Of a stretch of 64,000 bases of DNA, positions 29,795-38,855 are shown piece by piece. Source of the stretch: Sulfuricella denitrificans skB26. Its GTDB lineage: Bacteria; Pseudomonadota; Gammaproteobacteria; Burkholderiales; Sulfuricellaceae. The position numbers and the translations under genes were made by a program. A model generated the notes under the pieces. The model made no database searches. It worked only from the letters and a program-made list of their open reading frames with translations, and was not told the origin of the DNA. The DNA is taken from NCBI RefSeq assembly GCF_000297055.2, contig NC_022357.1:930001-994000 (forward strand). The letters run 5' to 3'. Numbering within the stretch: the first letter of the stretch is position 1; the number at the start of each line of letters is the position of its first letter.

Positions 29795-31276
29795 ATGTTT
29801 GCAGGCCTGTCATTGTTGAGTCTGGTTATCTGGGTGCCGATCGCGGCCGGCGTTGCCGTGCTCGCCACCGGCGGCGACCGCAACGCCGGGCTTGCCCGTG
29901 TTCTGGCGCTGATCGGTGCTCTTGCCGGCTTCGCGCTGAGCCTGCCGCTGTATGCCCAGTTCGACACCCTGCAGGCAGGCATGCAGTTCGTCGAAATCAG
30001 TCCCTGGATCGAGACCTTCAAGGTCACCTACCATCTTGGCGTGGATGGCATCTCCGTATTGTTCATCCTGCTCACCACCTTCACCACTGTGCTGGTGGTG
30101 ATCGCCGGCTGGAAAGTGATCGAAAAACGTGTGGCGCAGTACATGGCAGCCTTTCTCTTCATGTCCGGCCTGATGAACGGTGTATTCGCAGCGCTTGATG
30201 CGGTGCTGTTTTACGTGTTCTGGGAGGCGATGCTGATTCCGATGTTCCTGATCATTGGAATCTGGGGTGGGCCGAATCGGGTTTACGCAGCGGTCAAGTT
30301 CTTCCTGTATACCTTGCTCGGCTCACTGCTGATGCTGGTGGCGTTCATCTACCTGTACACCAAGGGCGGCACCTTCGAAATCCTGGATTTCCACCGCCTG
30401 CCGCTTACCCTGACCGAGCAGATTTTGATCTTCTTCGCTTTCTTCATGGCGTTCGCGGTCAAGGTGCCGATGTGGCCGGTGCACACCTGGCTGCCTGATG
30501 CTCACGTTGAAGCGCCGACTGGCGGTTCGGTGGTACTGGCGGCGATCATGCTGAAGATGGGTGCCTACGGTTTCCTACGCCTCTCCTTGCCGATCGTACC
30601 GGATGCGAGCCATGCCCTGTCCGGCTTCATGATTACCCTGTCGCTGATCGCCGTGGTCTACATCGGTCTTGTGGCGCTGGCGCAAACGGACATGAAGAAA
30701 CTGATCGCCTATTCTTCGATTTCGCACATGGGCTTCGTTACTCTCGGCTTCTTCATCTTCAACGCCTACGGTGTGGAAGGCGCGCTGGTACAGATGATTT
30801 CCCACGGCTTCATCTCCGCCGCGATGTTCCTTAGCGTGGGTGTGCTCTACGACCGAATGCACAGCCGCATGATTGCCGACTACGGCGGCGTGGCGAACAG
30901 AATGCCGATCTTCGCCGCTTTTTTCGTGTTGTTCGCAATGGCCAATTCGGGCCTGCCGGGGACCAGTGGCTTCGTTGGTGAATTCATGGTGATCATGGGC
31001 GCGGTCAAGGCCAACTTCTGGTACGCCTTCCTCGCCGCCGCTACACTGATTTTCGGTGCCGCCTACACGCTGTGGATGGTGAAGCGGGTGGTGTTCGGCG
31101 CTGTCGCCAACGACCATGTCGAGCATCTCAAGGATGTCACGCCGCGAGAGTTCCTGGTGCTGGGTCTGCTGGCCGTTGCGGTGCTCGGCATGGGGTTGTA
31201 CCCGCTGCCGTTTACCGAGGTGATGCACCATTCGGTGAACAACCTGCTGTCGCATGTGGCGCAAAGCAAGCTTTAA
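29795..31276 (+). CDS. nuoM: NADH-quinone oxidoreductase subunit M
   Basis: A 493-residue antiporter-like proton pump subunit with about 14 helices. The conserved FYVFWEAMLIPMFLIIGIWGG (Glu), AFAVKVPMWPVHTWLPDAH (Lys, His) and LIAYSSISHMGFVTLG segments are present. The start codon at 29795 follows AAGAATAAGC and gives the usual N-terminus; a longer frame extends into nuoL. nuoN follows after 15 bases. Confidence 0.97.
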   Translation: MFAGLSLLSLVIWVPIAAGVAVLATGGDRNAGLARVLALIGALAGFALSLPLYAQFDTLQAGMQFVEISPWIETFKVTYHLGVDGISVLFILLTTFTTVLVVIAGWKVIEKRVAQYMAAFLFMSGLMNGVFAALDAVLFYVFWEAMLIPMFLIIGIWGGPNRVYAAVKFFLYTLLGSLLMLVAFIYLYTKGGTFEILDFHRLPLTLTEQILIFFAFFMAFAVKVPMWPVHTWLPDAHVEAPTGGSVVLAAIMLKMGAYGFLRLSLPIVPDASHALSGFMITLSLIAVVYIGLVALAQTDMKKLIAYSSISHMGFVTLGFFIFNAYGVEGALVQMISHGFISAAMFLSVGVLYDRMHSRMIADYGGVANRMPIFAAFFVLFAMANSGLPGTSGFVGEFMVIMGAVKANFWYAFLAAATLIFGAAYTLWMVKRVVFGAVANDHVEHLKDVTPREFLVLGLLAVAVLGMGLYPLPFTEVMHHSVNNLLSHVAQSKL

Positions 31277-31291
31277 GAGAGATTCAACAAG

Positions 31292-32740
31292 ATGATATTC
31301 GCCATGCCCAACCTGACGCCTGCACTGCCGGAAATCTTCGTGCTGATCATGGCATCGCTGATCCTGTTGGTGGACCTGTTTCTGTCAAGCAAGAATCGTT
31401 TCGTCAGCTATGCCCTGACCCAGTTCACGCTGCTCGGTGCCGCCTGGATAACCGTGAGCACTAGCGGTTCGGATGTGGTTCATACTTTCAATGGTATGTT
31501 CGTCGACGACGTCATGTCCGACGTGCTGAAGATGATGACCTACCTTGCCGTGGCGGCGATGCTGGTCTATTCACGCAGTTATATCCAGCTGCGCAACCTC
31601 TTCAGTGGTGAGTTTTTCGTGCTGGTGCTGTTCGCCATGCTCGGCATGATGGTGATGATTTCGGCCAGTCACTTCCTGACCCTGTATCTTGGTCTGGAAC
31701 TGTTGTCACTGTGCCTGTATTCGCTGGTGGCCCTGCAGCGCGACTCGGCGCAGGCGACCGAGGCGGCGATGAAGTATTTCGTGCTGGGCGCACTGGCTTC
31801 AGGTCTGCTTCTCTACGGTATGTCTATGGTTTACGGTGCAACCGGCAGCCTGGAGCTGAGCAAGGTGGCCGCTGCCGTCCAGCAAAGCGCCGGCAGCAGG
31901 ACGATGCTGGTGTTCGGTCTGGTATTCATCGTCGCCGGGCTGGCCTTCAAGCTGGGTGCAGTGCCTTTTCACATGTGGGTGCCCGACGTCTATCAGGGCG
32001 CACCTACCGCGGTGACGCTGTTCATCGGCTCGGCACCAAAGATCGCTGCCTTTGCCTTCGTCATGCGCCTCCTGATCGAAGGCCTGCAGGGAATGGCAAG
32101 TGACTGGCAGGGCATGCTGATCATCATGGCTGTGCTGTCGATGGCGATCGGCAACATCACCGCCATCGCTCAGACCAATATCAAGCGCATGCTGGCCTAT
32201 TCCACCATCTCCCATATGGGATTCCTGCTGCTCGGTATCCTTTCCGGCAGCCTGAACGGCTATAGCAGTTCCATGTTTTACGTGCTGTCCTACGTGCTGA
32301 TGAGTCTGGGTACTTTCGGCATGATACTGCTGCTGTCGCGCAAGGGCTTTGAGGCAGAAAATCTCGATGACTTCAAGGGTTTGAATCAGCGCAGCCCATG
32401 GTATGCCTTCATGATGTTGCTGTTGATGTTCTCCATGGCCGGCGTGCCCCCGACAGTCGGCTTCTACGCCAAACTGTCGGTGCTCCAGGCGGCATTGCAG
32501 GCCGGCTTCGTCTGGGTTGTCGTGTTCGCCGTCCTGATGTCGGTGATTGGTGCTTTCTACTACCTGCGCATCGTCAAGCTGATGTATTTCGATGCGCCTG
32601 AAGATCAGTCGCCAATTACTGCGCAACCTGACGCCAGCGTGCTCATGAGCATGAACGGAATGGCCGTGCTGGCGCTGGGCATCCTGCCACAGCCCTTGAT
32701 GGCGTTGTGCGCCTATAGCATCCAGCATTCCTTGCTGTGA
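31292..32740 (+). CDS. nuoN: NADH-quinone oxidoreductase subunit N
   Basis: A 482-residue antiporter-like subunit, the last of the complex I operon. It shows [16 protein letters not shown] (Glu), [20 protein letters not shown] (Lys, His, Trp) and [16 protein letters not shown]. About 14 helices are expected. ATG at 31292 is chosen; MPNLTPAL at 31304 is possible. A perfect 12-bp hairpin lies 26 bp after the stop. Confidence 0.97.
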   Translation: MIFAMPNLTPALPEIFVLIMASLILLVDLFLSSKNRFVSYALTQFTLLGAAWITVSTSGSDVVHTFNGMFVDDVMSDVLKMMTYLAVAAMLVYSRSYIQLRNLFSGEFFVLVLFAMLGMMVMISASHFLTLYLGLELLSLCLYSLVALQRDSAQATEAAMKYFVLGALASGLLLYGMSMVYGATGSLELSKVAAAVQQSAGSRTMLVFGLVFIVAGLAFKLGAVPFHMWVPDVYQGAPTAVTLFIGSAPKIAAFAFVMRLLIEGLQGMASDWQGMLIIMAVLSMAIGNITAIAQTNIKRMLAYSTISHMGFLLLGILSGSLNGYSSSMFYVLSYVLMSLGTFGMILLLSRKGFEAENLDDFKGLNQRSPWYAFMMLLLMFSMAGVPPTVGFYAKLSVLQAALQAGFVWVVVFAVLMSVIGAFYYLRIVKLMYFDAPEDQSPITAQPDASVLMSMNGMAVLALGILPQPLMALCAYSIQHSLL

Positions 32741-32765
32741 TTAGAACCTTCTACATCCTGTAGGC

Positions 32766-32793
32766 CGGATGGTGGCCGTTGGGCCACCATCCG
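32766..32793 (+). terminator. Hairpin at the end of the nuo operon
   Basis: A perfect 12-bp stem (CGGATGGTGGCC with its complement) closes a GTTG loop. No T run follows directly (GTGAAAACTCC), so it is either a Rho-assisted stop, an mRNA-stabilising 3' hairpin or a repeat of REP type. Confidence 0.5.
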
Positions 32794-32845
32794 TGAAAAC
32801 TCCCTGTTCGTTTTGTGCTTCATCTAGCCTGGATAGAGAAATGCT

Positions 32846-33403
32846 ATGGATTCCCCTGATTTAACTGAAACTCAATTGTCCACGAGTAACGTCTATGATG
32901 GCCGCCTGTTGCATGTAAGGGAGGACCAGGTGGTGCTACCCAACGGCAACACCACCACGCGCGAGTACATCGTCCATCCCGGTGCGGTGGTGGTGGTTCC
33001 GCTGCTGGACAACGGCGATGTGCTGATGGTGCGGCAGTTCCGCTATCCGGTGGGCCGCGAGTTTCATGAATTGCCAGCCGGCAAGATCGATGCCGGTGAG
33101 GACGTGCTTGTCTGCGGCCAGCGCGAACTGATGGAGGAAACCGGCTACGCCGCGCAAGACTGGAAGTTTCTCACTACGATCCATCCCTGCATCGGTTATT
33201 CGGATGAAAGGATACTCATCTATCTGGCGCAGGGATTGAGCGAGCACGGCCACCGGCGTGACGAGGACGAGTTCCTGGAGAACGTTCAGTTGCCTCTGGC
33301 CACGGCTATGGAATGGGTGCGTGGCGGGCGCATCAGCGATGTGAAGACCATCATCGGCCTGTTCTGGGCAGAGAAAATTGTCGAAAATAGGTGGGTGTCA
33401 TAG
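32846..33403 (+). CDS. nudF: ADP-ribose pyrophosphatase, NUDIX family
   Basis: A 185-residue NUDIX hydrolase. The NUDIX box GX5EX7REUXEEXGU is complete, running from GKIDAGED to RELMEETGY (about residues 78-100). The N-terminal strand swap region and the segment HPGAVVVVPLLDNGDVLMVRQFRY fit the ADP-ribose pyrophosphatase subgroup (NudF). It hydrolyses ADP-ribose to AMP and ribose-5-phosphate. Its last 66 bp, encoding DVKTIIGLFWAEKIVENRWVS, have a second diverged copy at 42685-42750, on the other side of the defence island. The 3' end present here may therefore have arrived with the island. The symbol is by family resemblance. Confidence 0.9.
   Translation: MDSPDLTETQLSTSNVYDGRLLHVREDQVVLPNGNTTTREYIVHPGAVVVVPLLDNGDVLMVRQFRYPVGREFHELPAGKIDAGEDVLVCGQRELMEETGYAAQDWKFLTTIHPCIGYSDERILIYLAQGLSEHGHRRDEDEFLENVQLPLATAMEWVRGGRISDVKTIIGLFWAEKIVENRWVS
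33338..33403. repeat. Left direct repeat of the island (nudF 3' end)
   Basis: The first 38 bases match those at 42685-42722 with three mismatches; the rest is diverged at the DNA level but still encodes related residues (IVENRWVS against LIRNEWAS). Both copies are 66 bp and end in a stop codon. Together they frame 33404-42684. Confidence 0.8.
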
Positions 33404-33444
33404 AATGTGGGTTGCCGATGCGGATAAACCGGGCTGCGCCCATC

Positions 33445-35592
33445 ATGACAAAAACCAACGAAGCCTACTCTCGCGTCGCCATCGACGCCCAGCTTGCAGG
33501 CCAAGGCTGGAATACCCAAGACCAGAACAGCGTCCGCTATGAAGTGTTCGTCGAGGATGGCACGCGCGCCGACTATGTGCTGTGCGACCGTCATGGTCGT
33601 TCGATGGCGGTCATCGAGGCGAAGCGTTTCTCGGTAAGCCCCGGCGATGCCGCCGAACAGGCCAAGGGCTACGCTCGCCAGCTCGGCGTGCCCTACATCT
33701 TCCTCACCAACGGCGACGAAGTGCGGTTCTGGGAATGGGAGCGCGAAGCCTTTTCCCATCCGGTCAAGACTTTCTTCAAGCAGGACGACCTCGAACGCCG
33801 TTTTGCTACCCGCCTGCTACGTCGTGACCCGCTTACCGTCAACATAGACACCCGCATCGTCGAGCGCGATTACCAGATTGAGTGCATCGACATCCTCTGC
33901 CGCGAGATCGAACAGGGGCGACGTAAACTCCTGGTCGAAATGGCGACCGGAACCGGAAAAACGCGCACCGCCGCCGCCTTCATCAAGCGGCTTTTCGAGG
34001 CCAACGCCATCACTCGTGTGTTATTTCTGGTGGATCGCATACCACTCGCCAAACAGACCGAGGACGCCTTCGCCGAGCATCTGCCCGACTATCCCGCCTA
34101 CGTGCTGCGCGCCGGGCGGCGATTCCAGGACGAGAAGCAAATCACCATCACCACGCTGCAATCCATGGTGAACATCTACGCCGATTACTCGCCGGGCTAC
34201 TTCGATCTGGTTATCAGCGACGAGTGCCACCGCAGCATCTACGGCCAATGGAAGAAAGTGCTGCTGCACTTCGACGGCGTGCAGGTCGGCCTCACCGCCA
34301 CGCCGTGCGTGGCCGATGGCGACTTGGGCGATGAGGAAGACACGCTTTTCGTGCGCGACACCCTGCGCTTTTTCGAGGTCGAGAAGCCCACCTTCTCCTA
34401 CAAGTTAAAAGACGCGATCCGCGAAGGCTACCTCGCCCCGTATCAGATTTACAAGGCCCAGACCGTCAAGACTGCTGCCGAGGGCGGCTTCGAGGTTAAG
34501 CGCGACGAGTTGGACTGGCCAACCATGGATACCGACACCCGCGTCGAATTCGAAAAACTCTTTCAGGGCATCGACTCCTTGGTGGTCGATCCTTCCGCAC
34601 TGGAACGCCGTTTCACCATTCCAGAACGCAACCGCGCCATCGTGCGTGAATTCCGCCAAGTGCTGGATAACGGCTTCATCGACAGCAAGGGCGTGCAACG
34701 GAAACCCCTGTTCGGCAAAACCATCGTTTTCGCCGTCAACAAACGCCACGCCGAGACACTGGCCCAACTCTTCGATGCCCAGTTTGCCGACCTGAAACCC
34801 TCACCCGAGATCCGCTATGCGGATTATGTAGTCTCCGGCATGGGCAGTGACGACACCCTCGACGGCATGAGTAAGATACGCCGCTTCAAGAAAGAGCCGT
34901 TCCCCAAGATTCTCGTGTCGGTGAACATGCTGGATACCGGCTTCGACTGCCCCGAAGTAGTCAGCCTGATTTTCGCCCGCTTCACCCGCTCGACCATCCT
35001 CTACCAGCAGATGCGCGGGCGTGGCACGCGCAAGGCAACAGGTAAACCCGTCTTCACCATGTTCGACTTCACTGGCGTGTGCGACTATCACGGCGACGAT
35101 GACCCGATGGCTGAGGGTGGCGTGATTGTTGCCAAAACACCATCCAAGAAGAAATACGAACCGCGCCGCCTGCTGGCACTGGACATCGACGACCATATCG
35201 ACCCGACAACGCGCGAATGGATCAGCATTGATGAAAACGGCAACATGGTTTTCCCCGAGGCGTCCGAGATCAAGGCCACCGAACTGGGCACCAGCTTCGA
35301 GGCATGGCTGCTGGCACGGGAGGATATCAACCCCGGCGAGGAAAGTTGGCTGCGGATGATAGGCAGCCAGTTGCGGGCCAACGCCGGAAGCATGGACGAG
35401 TTCAGCACCGGCCACTTCGCTTTCCATCCGTTTTCTCAGTTAGGCGGTTATCCGCAGGCAGTGCGTGTCTTCGGTGGCGAAGAACGCCTCGAAGTCCTGA
35501 TCGACAGCCTGAACGCCGCCGTTTTCGGCCTTGACAAATCGGCGTCACAGGATACTTCCAGCCGTGATGACAGACGCGGGTTGATGCAATGA
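33445..35592 (+). CDS. hsdR: Type I restriction enzyme R subunit
   Basis: A 715-residue motor and nuclease subunit of a type I restriction system. The N-terminal nuclease domain has the PD-(D/E)XK pattern (ADYVLCDRHGRSMAVIEAKR). The helicase core follows: Walker A MATGTGKTRTAAAF, motif II in LVISDECHRS, motif III GLTATP, and motif VI QMRGRGTRKA. The length and the short C-terminal part resemble the EcoEI-type family. MTKTNEAYSR at 33445 is the most plausible start; the frame opens at 33391, inside nudF. The stop overlaps the GIY-YIG gene by four bases. Codon usage is not visibly odd. Confidence 0.93.
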   Translation: MTKTNEAYSRVAIDAQLAGQGWNTQDQNSVRYEVFVEDGTRADYVLCDRHGRSMAVIEAKRFSVSPGDAAEQAKGYARQLGVPYIFLTNGDEVRFWEWEREAFSHPVKTFFKQDDLERRFATRLLRRDPLTVNIDTRIVERDYQIECIDILCREIEQGRRKLLVEMATGTGKTRTAAAFIKRLFEANAITRVLFLVDRIPLAKQTEDAFAEHLPDYPAYVLRAGRRFQDEKQITITTLQSMVNIYADYSPGYFDLVISDECHRSIYGQWKKVLLHFDGVQVGLTATPCVADGDLGDEEDTLFVRDTLRFFEVEKPTFSYKLKDAIREGYLAPYQIYKAQTVKTAAEGGFEVKRDELDWPTMDTDTRVEFEKLFQGIDSLVVDPSALERRFTIPERNRAIVREFRQVLDNGFIDSKGVQRKPLFGKTIVFAVNKRHAETLAQLFDAQFADLKPSPEIRYADYVVSGMGSDDTLDGMSKIRRFKKEPFPKILVSVNMLDTGFDCPEVVSLIFARFTRSTILYQQMRGRGTRKATGKPVFTMFDFTGVCDYHGDDDPMAEGGVIVAKTPSKKKYEPRRLLALDIDDHIDPTTREWISIDENGNMVFPEASEIKATELGTSFEAWLLAREDINPGEESWLRMIGSQLRANAGSMDEFSTGHFAFHPFSQLGGYPQAVRVFGGEERLEVLIDSLNAAVFGLDKSASQDTSSRDDRRGLMQ

Positions 35593-35882
35593 CATTCTGG
35601 GTTTACATCCTTCGCTGCGCTGACGGTTCTTACTACACAGGGCACACCGATAACCTCGAAAAACGCATGGGTGAACATCAAACCGGCACATGCGGTGGAT
35701 ACACAGCCGAACGTTTGCCGGTTGAGCTTGCGTGGTCTCAGGAATGCGCTACCCGTGAAGAAGCCTTGGCCGCAGAATTGCAGATCAAAGGTTGGAGCCG
35801 GAAAAAGAAGGAAGCCATGATGCAGGGCGATTGGGGGAAGGTATCCCAGTTGGCGAAAAAAGATTTCACGAAGAAGAAGTAG
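35589..35882 (+). CDS. GIY-YIG nuclease family protein
   Basis: A 97-residue single-domain protein of the UPF0213/YhbQ-like GIY-YIG group. The two motif strands are visible as VYILRC and SYYTGHT, followed by the conserved Arg in NLEKRMGEH and the Glu in REEALAAELQIKGWSRKKK. Such proteins may cut structured or damaged DNA, but most are uncharacterised. It overlaps hsdR by four bases (ATGA), so it is translated with the restriction subunit, which is unusual inside an hsd operon. A role as accessory nuclease of the system is an inference. Confidence 0.88.
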   Translation: MTFWVYILRCADGSYYTGHTDNLEKRMGEHQTGTCGGYTAERLPVELAWSQECATREEALAAELQIKGWSRKKKEAMMQGDWGKVSQLAKKDFTKKK

Positions 35883-35888
35883 GGGATG

Positions 35889-35926
35889 GTTCGATACGCG
35901 CGCGGTGCGCGCTACTCACCATGAAC
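35889..35926. repeat. Palindromic dispersed repeat, copy 1
   Basis: Begins GTTCGATACG, has a GCGCGC/GCGCGC inverted core and ends CTACTCACCATGAAC. The layout (TCGATACG, palindromic core, CTACTC, GAAC) is that of the copy at 35985-36025 read on the other strand. Confidence 0.7.
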
Positions 35927-35984
35927 GGCTGTAACCATGCGCAATGCGTGCTACTTACCACGACTGGCTAACCTTTCCACCTCC

Positions 35985-36025
35985 GTTCGTCCCGAGTAGC
36001 CCGCAAAGCGGGCGTATCGAGGGAC
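35985..36025. repeat. Palindromic dispersed repeat, copy 2 (opposite orientation)
   Basis: GTTCGTCCCGAGTAG, then the inverted core CCCGC-AAA-GCGGG, then CGTATCGAGGGAC. The outer GTCCC/GGGAC arms also pair. It lies 32 bp upstream of the hsdM start, and its ends resemble those of the repeat inserted in hsdM at 36289-36324. Confidence 0.75.
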
Positions 36026-36057
36026 ATGATGAACAACCCAAGAAAGGAAAAACATTT

Positions 36058-37707
36058 ATGCCCCTGACCCCCGACATGCGGCGGTCTATCGACCAGATAC
36101 GCGACTACCTCTTCGGCGGCGGCTATCCCGACCCGGTGAGCAACGCCGAACAACTCTCGTTTCTGTTCTTCTTCTACCTGATCGAGGGTATCGACACCGA
36201 GAATAAACTCAAAGCCAAGGTGCTGAAACTGCCCTATGAGAGCCTGTTCGCGGGCGACTGGAAACTGCGTAATCCGCTCAACGCCACCGTTCGCCCTGAG
36301 CGTAGCGAAGCGGAGTCGAAGGGCGGCGACACCATTCCGCGCGACCGTTTCCGCTGGTCGATATGGGCCAAGGGGTTATCGGGTGAATCGCTGGTGCGTT
36401 TTGTGCGCGACGAGGTGTTCGCTTTCGTTACTGAACTGGGCGAGCGGGGTGCCCACAATTTTATGAGCGGCGCACGGCTTTCCATCGACGAGCCAACCGT
36501 GTTGACTCAGGTTATTAATCTGGTCGATGGTCTGCGGCTCGACCAGTCGGATGCCGACACCAAGGGCGACCTGTTCGAGCATGTGCTGCGGCAGATCAAG
36601 CAGGCAGGTGAATTGGGCCAGTTCCGCACGCCACGCCACATCATCCGCACCATCGTCGAAATCATCGACCCGAAGGTGGGCGAAACTATCTACGACCCGG
36701 CAGCGGGCACGGCAGGCTTTCTGGTGGCAGCCTACAATCACATCCGTCTTGGCAACTCCTCATCCGGTGCGATTCATGAGGCCGAACTCGACGGCAAGAT
36801 GCAGAAGCGCGGTCTGGGTGACAAACTCTCGGCGGCACAGGTTTCCGCCCTGCAAACCGCCACCTTCTTCGGCAACGATGTTGACCCGAAAATGGTGCGG
36901 CTCGCCACCATGAACCTGACCCTGCGCGGACTGGCGAATGTTCGCATCCTGCTGCGCAATGTGCTGACCACCACGTTGGACAACGAACGCAAGGCCGAGT
37001 TGGGCCTGCCCGCCGAGGGCTTCCATGTCGTGCTCGCCAATCCGCCATTTGCCGGACGGGTGGATAAGGATAGAGTCGTCGAGGAAGTGAAGGTCGGCAC
37101 CAGCACGGCCACCGAGTTACTGTTTCTGAAATACATGATGGACAGCCTGCGGACTGGCGGACGCTGTGGCGTGATCGTGCCCGAGGGCGTGCTGTTCGGC
37201 TCCACCACTGCGCATAAGGAATTGCGGCGGCAACTGATCGAAAATAACCGGGTCGAGGCGGTGCTATCTCTGCCTGGTGGCGTGTTCCAGCCCTACGCTG
37301 GTGTGAAGACTTCGGTGTTGTTCTTCCGCAAAGGTGGCAGCACTGAGAAAGTGCAGTTCCTCCACGCCGACAACGACGGCTACAAACTGGACGCCAACCA
37401 CGACACGCCCATCGAGGCCGACGACCTCCCCGCCCTGACAGAAGCGTACCAAGTGTGTGAACAGAACTGGGTGAAATGGCAGGCCCGCGACAGCGACGCG
37501 GAGTGGACGGACAAATACTGGTTTGCCGATGCGGCAACGCTGCGGGCCAACGACTTCAATCTTTCCGCTGGGCGCTATCGGCCCATGTCCCAAGCCGCCG
37601 TCGAGCACCGCGACCCGCGCGAGTTGCTGGACGAACTGGCAGCGATTGAGGCGGAGATTGTGGAGGAAGTGGAGGCGTTGCGGGTGGTATTGGCGGAGGG
37701 GGCTTAA
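36058..37707 (+). CDS. hsdM: Type I restriction-modification methyltransferase M subunit
   Basis: A 549-residue N6-adenine methyltransferase subunit. The N-terminal helical HsdM domain (about residues 1-150) is followed by the SAM-binding motif I DPAAGTAGFLVAAY and the catalytic NPPF motif (VVLANPPFAG). The start MPLTPDMRRSIDQ at 36058 has AAAGGAAAAA upstream; the frame is open from 35944 but through repeat DNA. Residues 78-89 (VRPERSEAESKG) are encoded by a 36-bp palindromic repeat inserted in frame, in a loop of the N-terminal domain. The stop overlaps the hsdS start by one base. Confidence 0.95.
   Translation: MPLTPDMRRSIDQIRDYLFGGGYPDPVSNAEQLSFLFFFYLIEGIDTENKLKAKVLKLPYESLFAGDWKLRNPLNATVRPERSEAESKGGDTIPRDRFRWSIWAKGLSGESLVRFVRDEVFAFVTELGERGAHNFMSGARLSIDEPTVLTQVINLVDGLRLDQSDADTKGDLFEHVLRQIKQAGELGQFRTPRHIIRTIVEIIDPKVGETIYDPAAGTAGFLVAAYNHIRLGNSSSGAIHEAELDGKMQKRGLGDKLSAAQVSALQTATFFGNDVDPKMVRLATMNLTLRGLANVRILLRNVLTTTLDNERKAELGLPAEGFHVVLANPPFAGRVDKDRVVEEVKVGTSTATELLFLKYMMDSLRTGGRCGVIVPEGVLFGSTTAHKELRRQLIENNRVEAVLSLPGGVFQPYAGVKTSVLFFRKGGSTEKVQFLHADNDGYKLDANHDTPIEADDLPALTEAYQVCEQNWVKWQARDSDAEWTDKYWFADAATLRANDFNLSAGRYRPMSQAAVEHRDPRELLDELAAIEAEIVEEVEALRVVLAEGA
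36289..36324 (+). repeat. Palindromic repeat inserted in frame in hsdM
   Basis: The 36-bp element runs from GTTCGCCCTGAGCGTAGC to GGAGTCGAAGGGC. It is exactly twelve codons long and keeps the hsdM frame. This sequence type is a widespread dispersed repeat of proteobacterial genomes, usually intergenic. Its ends (GTTCG-CC-GAG and TCGA-GGG-C) match the intergenic repeat at 35985-36025. Confidence 0.8.
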
Positions 37708-38855
37708 TGACGATGATGGCTCTGGGTCAAACAGCCCGATTCATCAACGGCGCAGCCTTCAAGCCGACTGACTGGGGCAATGAGGGTTTACCAATCATCC
37801 GCATCCAGAACCTGACCGGGACAGGCGAAAAGTTTAATTTCACAACACGGCAGGTCAAGGCAGAGTTGATCGTGGAACCAGGAGACCTCTTGGTTTCGTG
37901 GAGTGCGACACTGGATGTCTACCGTTGGGCAGGCCCACGCGGACTGCTAAACCAGCACATTTTTAAGGTTCTCCCAAAATCCGAAATTGATCCCGACTAC
38001 CTGTTCTTTGCCTTGAAAAGTGCCTTGGCCGAACTGTCATCAAAGACACATGGCTCTACGATGAAGCATGTCGTCAGAGGCGATTTCGAATCAACTCAGA
38101 TTCGGGTTCCCCCCCTCGAGGAACAACGCCGCATCGTCGATATTCTCTCCCGTGCCGAGGGCATTGTGCGGCTGCGGTGCGAGGCACAGAAAAAAACCAC
38201 CGAGCTGATACCGGGAATTTTTCTCGATATGTTCGGCGACCCGGCGACGAATCCGAAGGGGTGGCCTCGTGCTTTGCTTGGGAAATTACTGAATTCCATA
38301 GACAGCGGCCAAAGTCCAAAATGTCATAGCAGGCAAAAACTGTCTAACGAATGGGGGGTGTTGCGACTTAGCGCGATCTCACCTTGCGACTATGATGAGG
38401 CAAAACATAAGGCATTGCCGACAGAGATTTCGCCTGATTTATCGGTGGAAGTGCAGGCGGGTGAAGTTTTGCTGAGTCGAAAAAATACCTACGAGTTGGT
38501 TGGCGCTTCCGCATACGTTTGGAAGACTGAGGGAAAAATTTTGCTTCCCGACCTTATTTTTCGACTTAGCATTGGCGACCACGAACGATTGCATCCTATC
38601 TATCTATGGAAACTACTGACAATCCCATCAAAACGGGAACTACTTCGCACCCTCGCTAGTGGTTCAGCAGGATCGATGCCAAACATATCGAAGCAACGAT
38701 TGCGAACACTTGAAATTGAGGTTCCACCTCTTGGGTTACAAGCCCGCTTTGCGGAATCTGTCGAGCAAATCCGCTCAATCCAATCTCAACAATCCGCCGC
38801 CACAGAAAAGGCCGAAGCCACTTTCGACGCTCTGATGACACAGGTTTTTTCCTGA
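37707..38855 (+). CDS. hsdS: Type I restriction-modification specificity subunit S
   Basis: A 382-residue specificity subunit with the two-target-recognition-domain plan. TRD1 covers about residues 1-130, the central conserved helix begins at PPLEEQRRIVDILSRAEGI (about 133), TRD2 covers about 190-330, and the second helix repeat begins at PPLGLQARFAESVEQI (about 340). It recognises a bipartite DNA site for HsdM and HsdR. The DNA for TRD2 (about 38280-38700) looks richer in A+T than its neighbours, as expected for exchanged TRDs. It overlaps hsdM and the next gene by one base each. A fragment like its C-terminus occurs at 41168-41257. Confidence 0.93.
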   Translation: MTMMALGQTARFINGAAFKPTDWGNEGLPIIRIQNLTGTGEKFNFTTRQVKAELIVEPGDLLVSWSATLDVYRWAGPRGLLNQHIFKVLPKSEIDPDYLFFALKSALAELSSKTHGSTMKHVVRGDFESTQIRVPPLEEQRRIVDILSRAEGIVRLRCEAQKKTTELIPGIFLDMFGDPATNPKGWPRALLGKLLNSIDSGQSPKCHSRQKLSNEWGVLRLSAISPCDYDEAKHKALPTEISPDLSVEVQAGEVLLSRKNTYELVGASAYVWKTEGKILLPDLIFRLSIGDHERLHPIYLWKLLTIPSKRELLRTLASGSAGSMPNISKQRLRTLEIEVPPLGLQARFAESVEQIRSIQSQQSAATEKAEATFDALMTQVFS

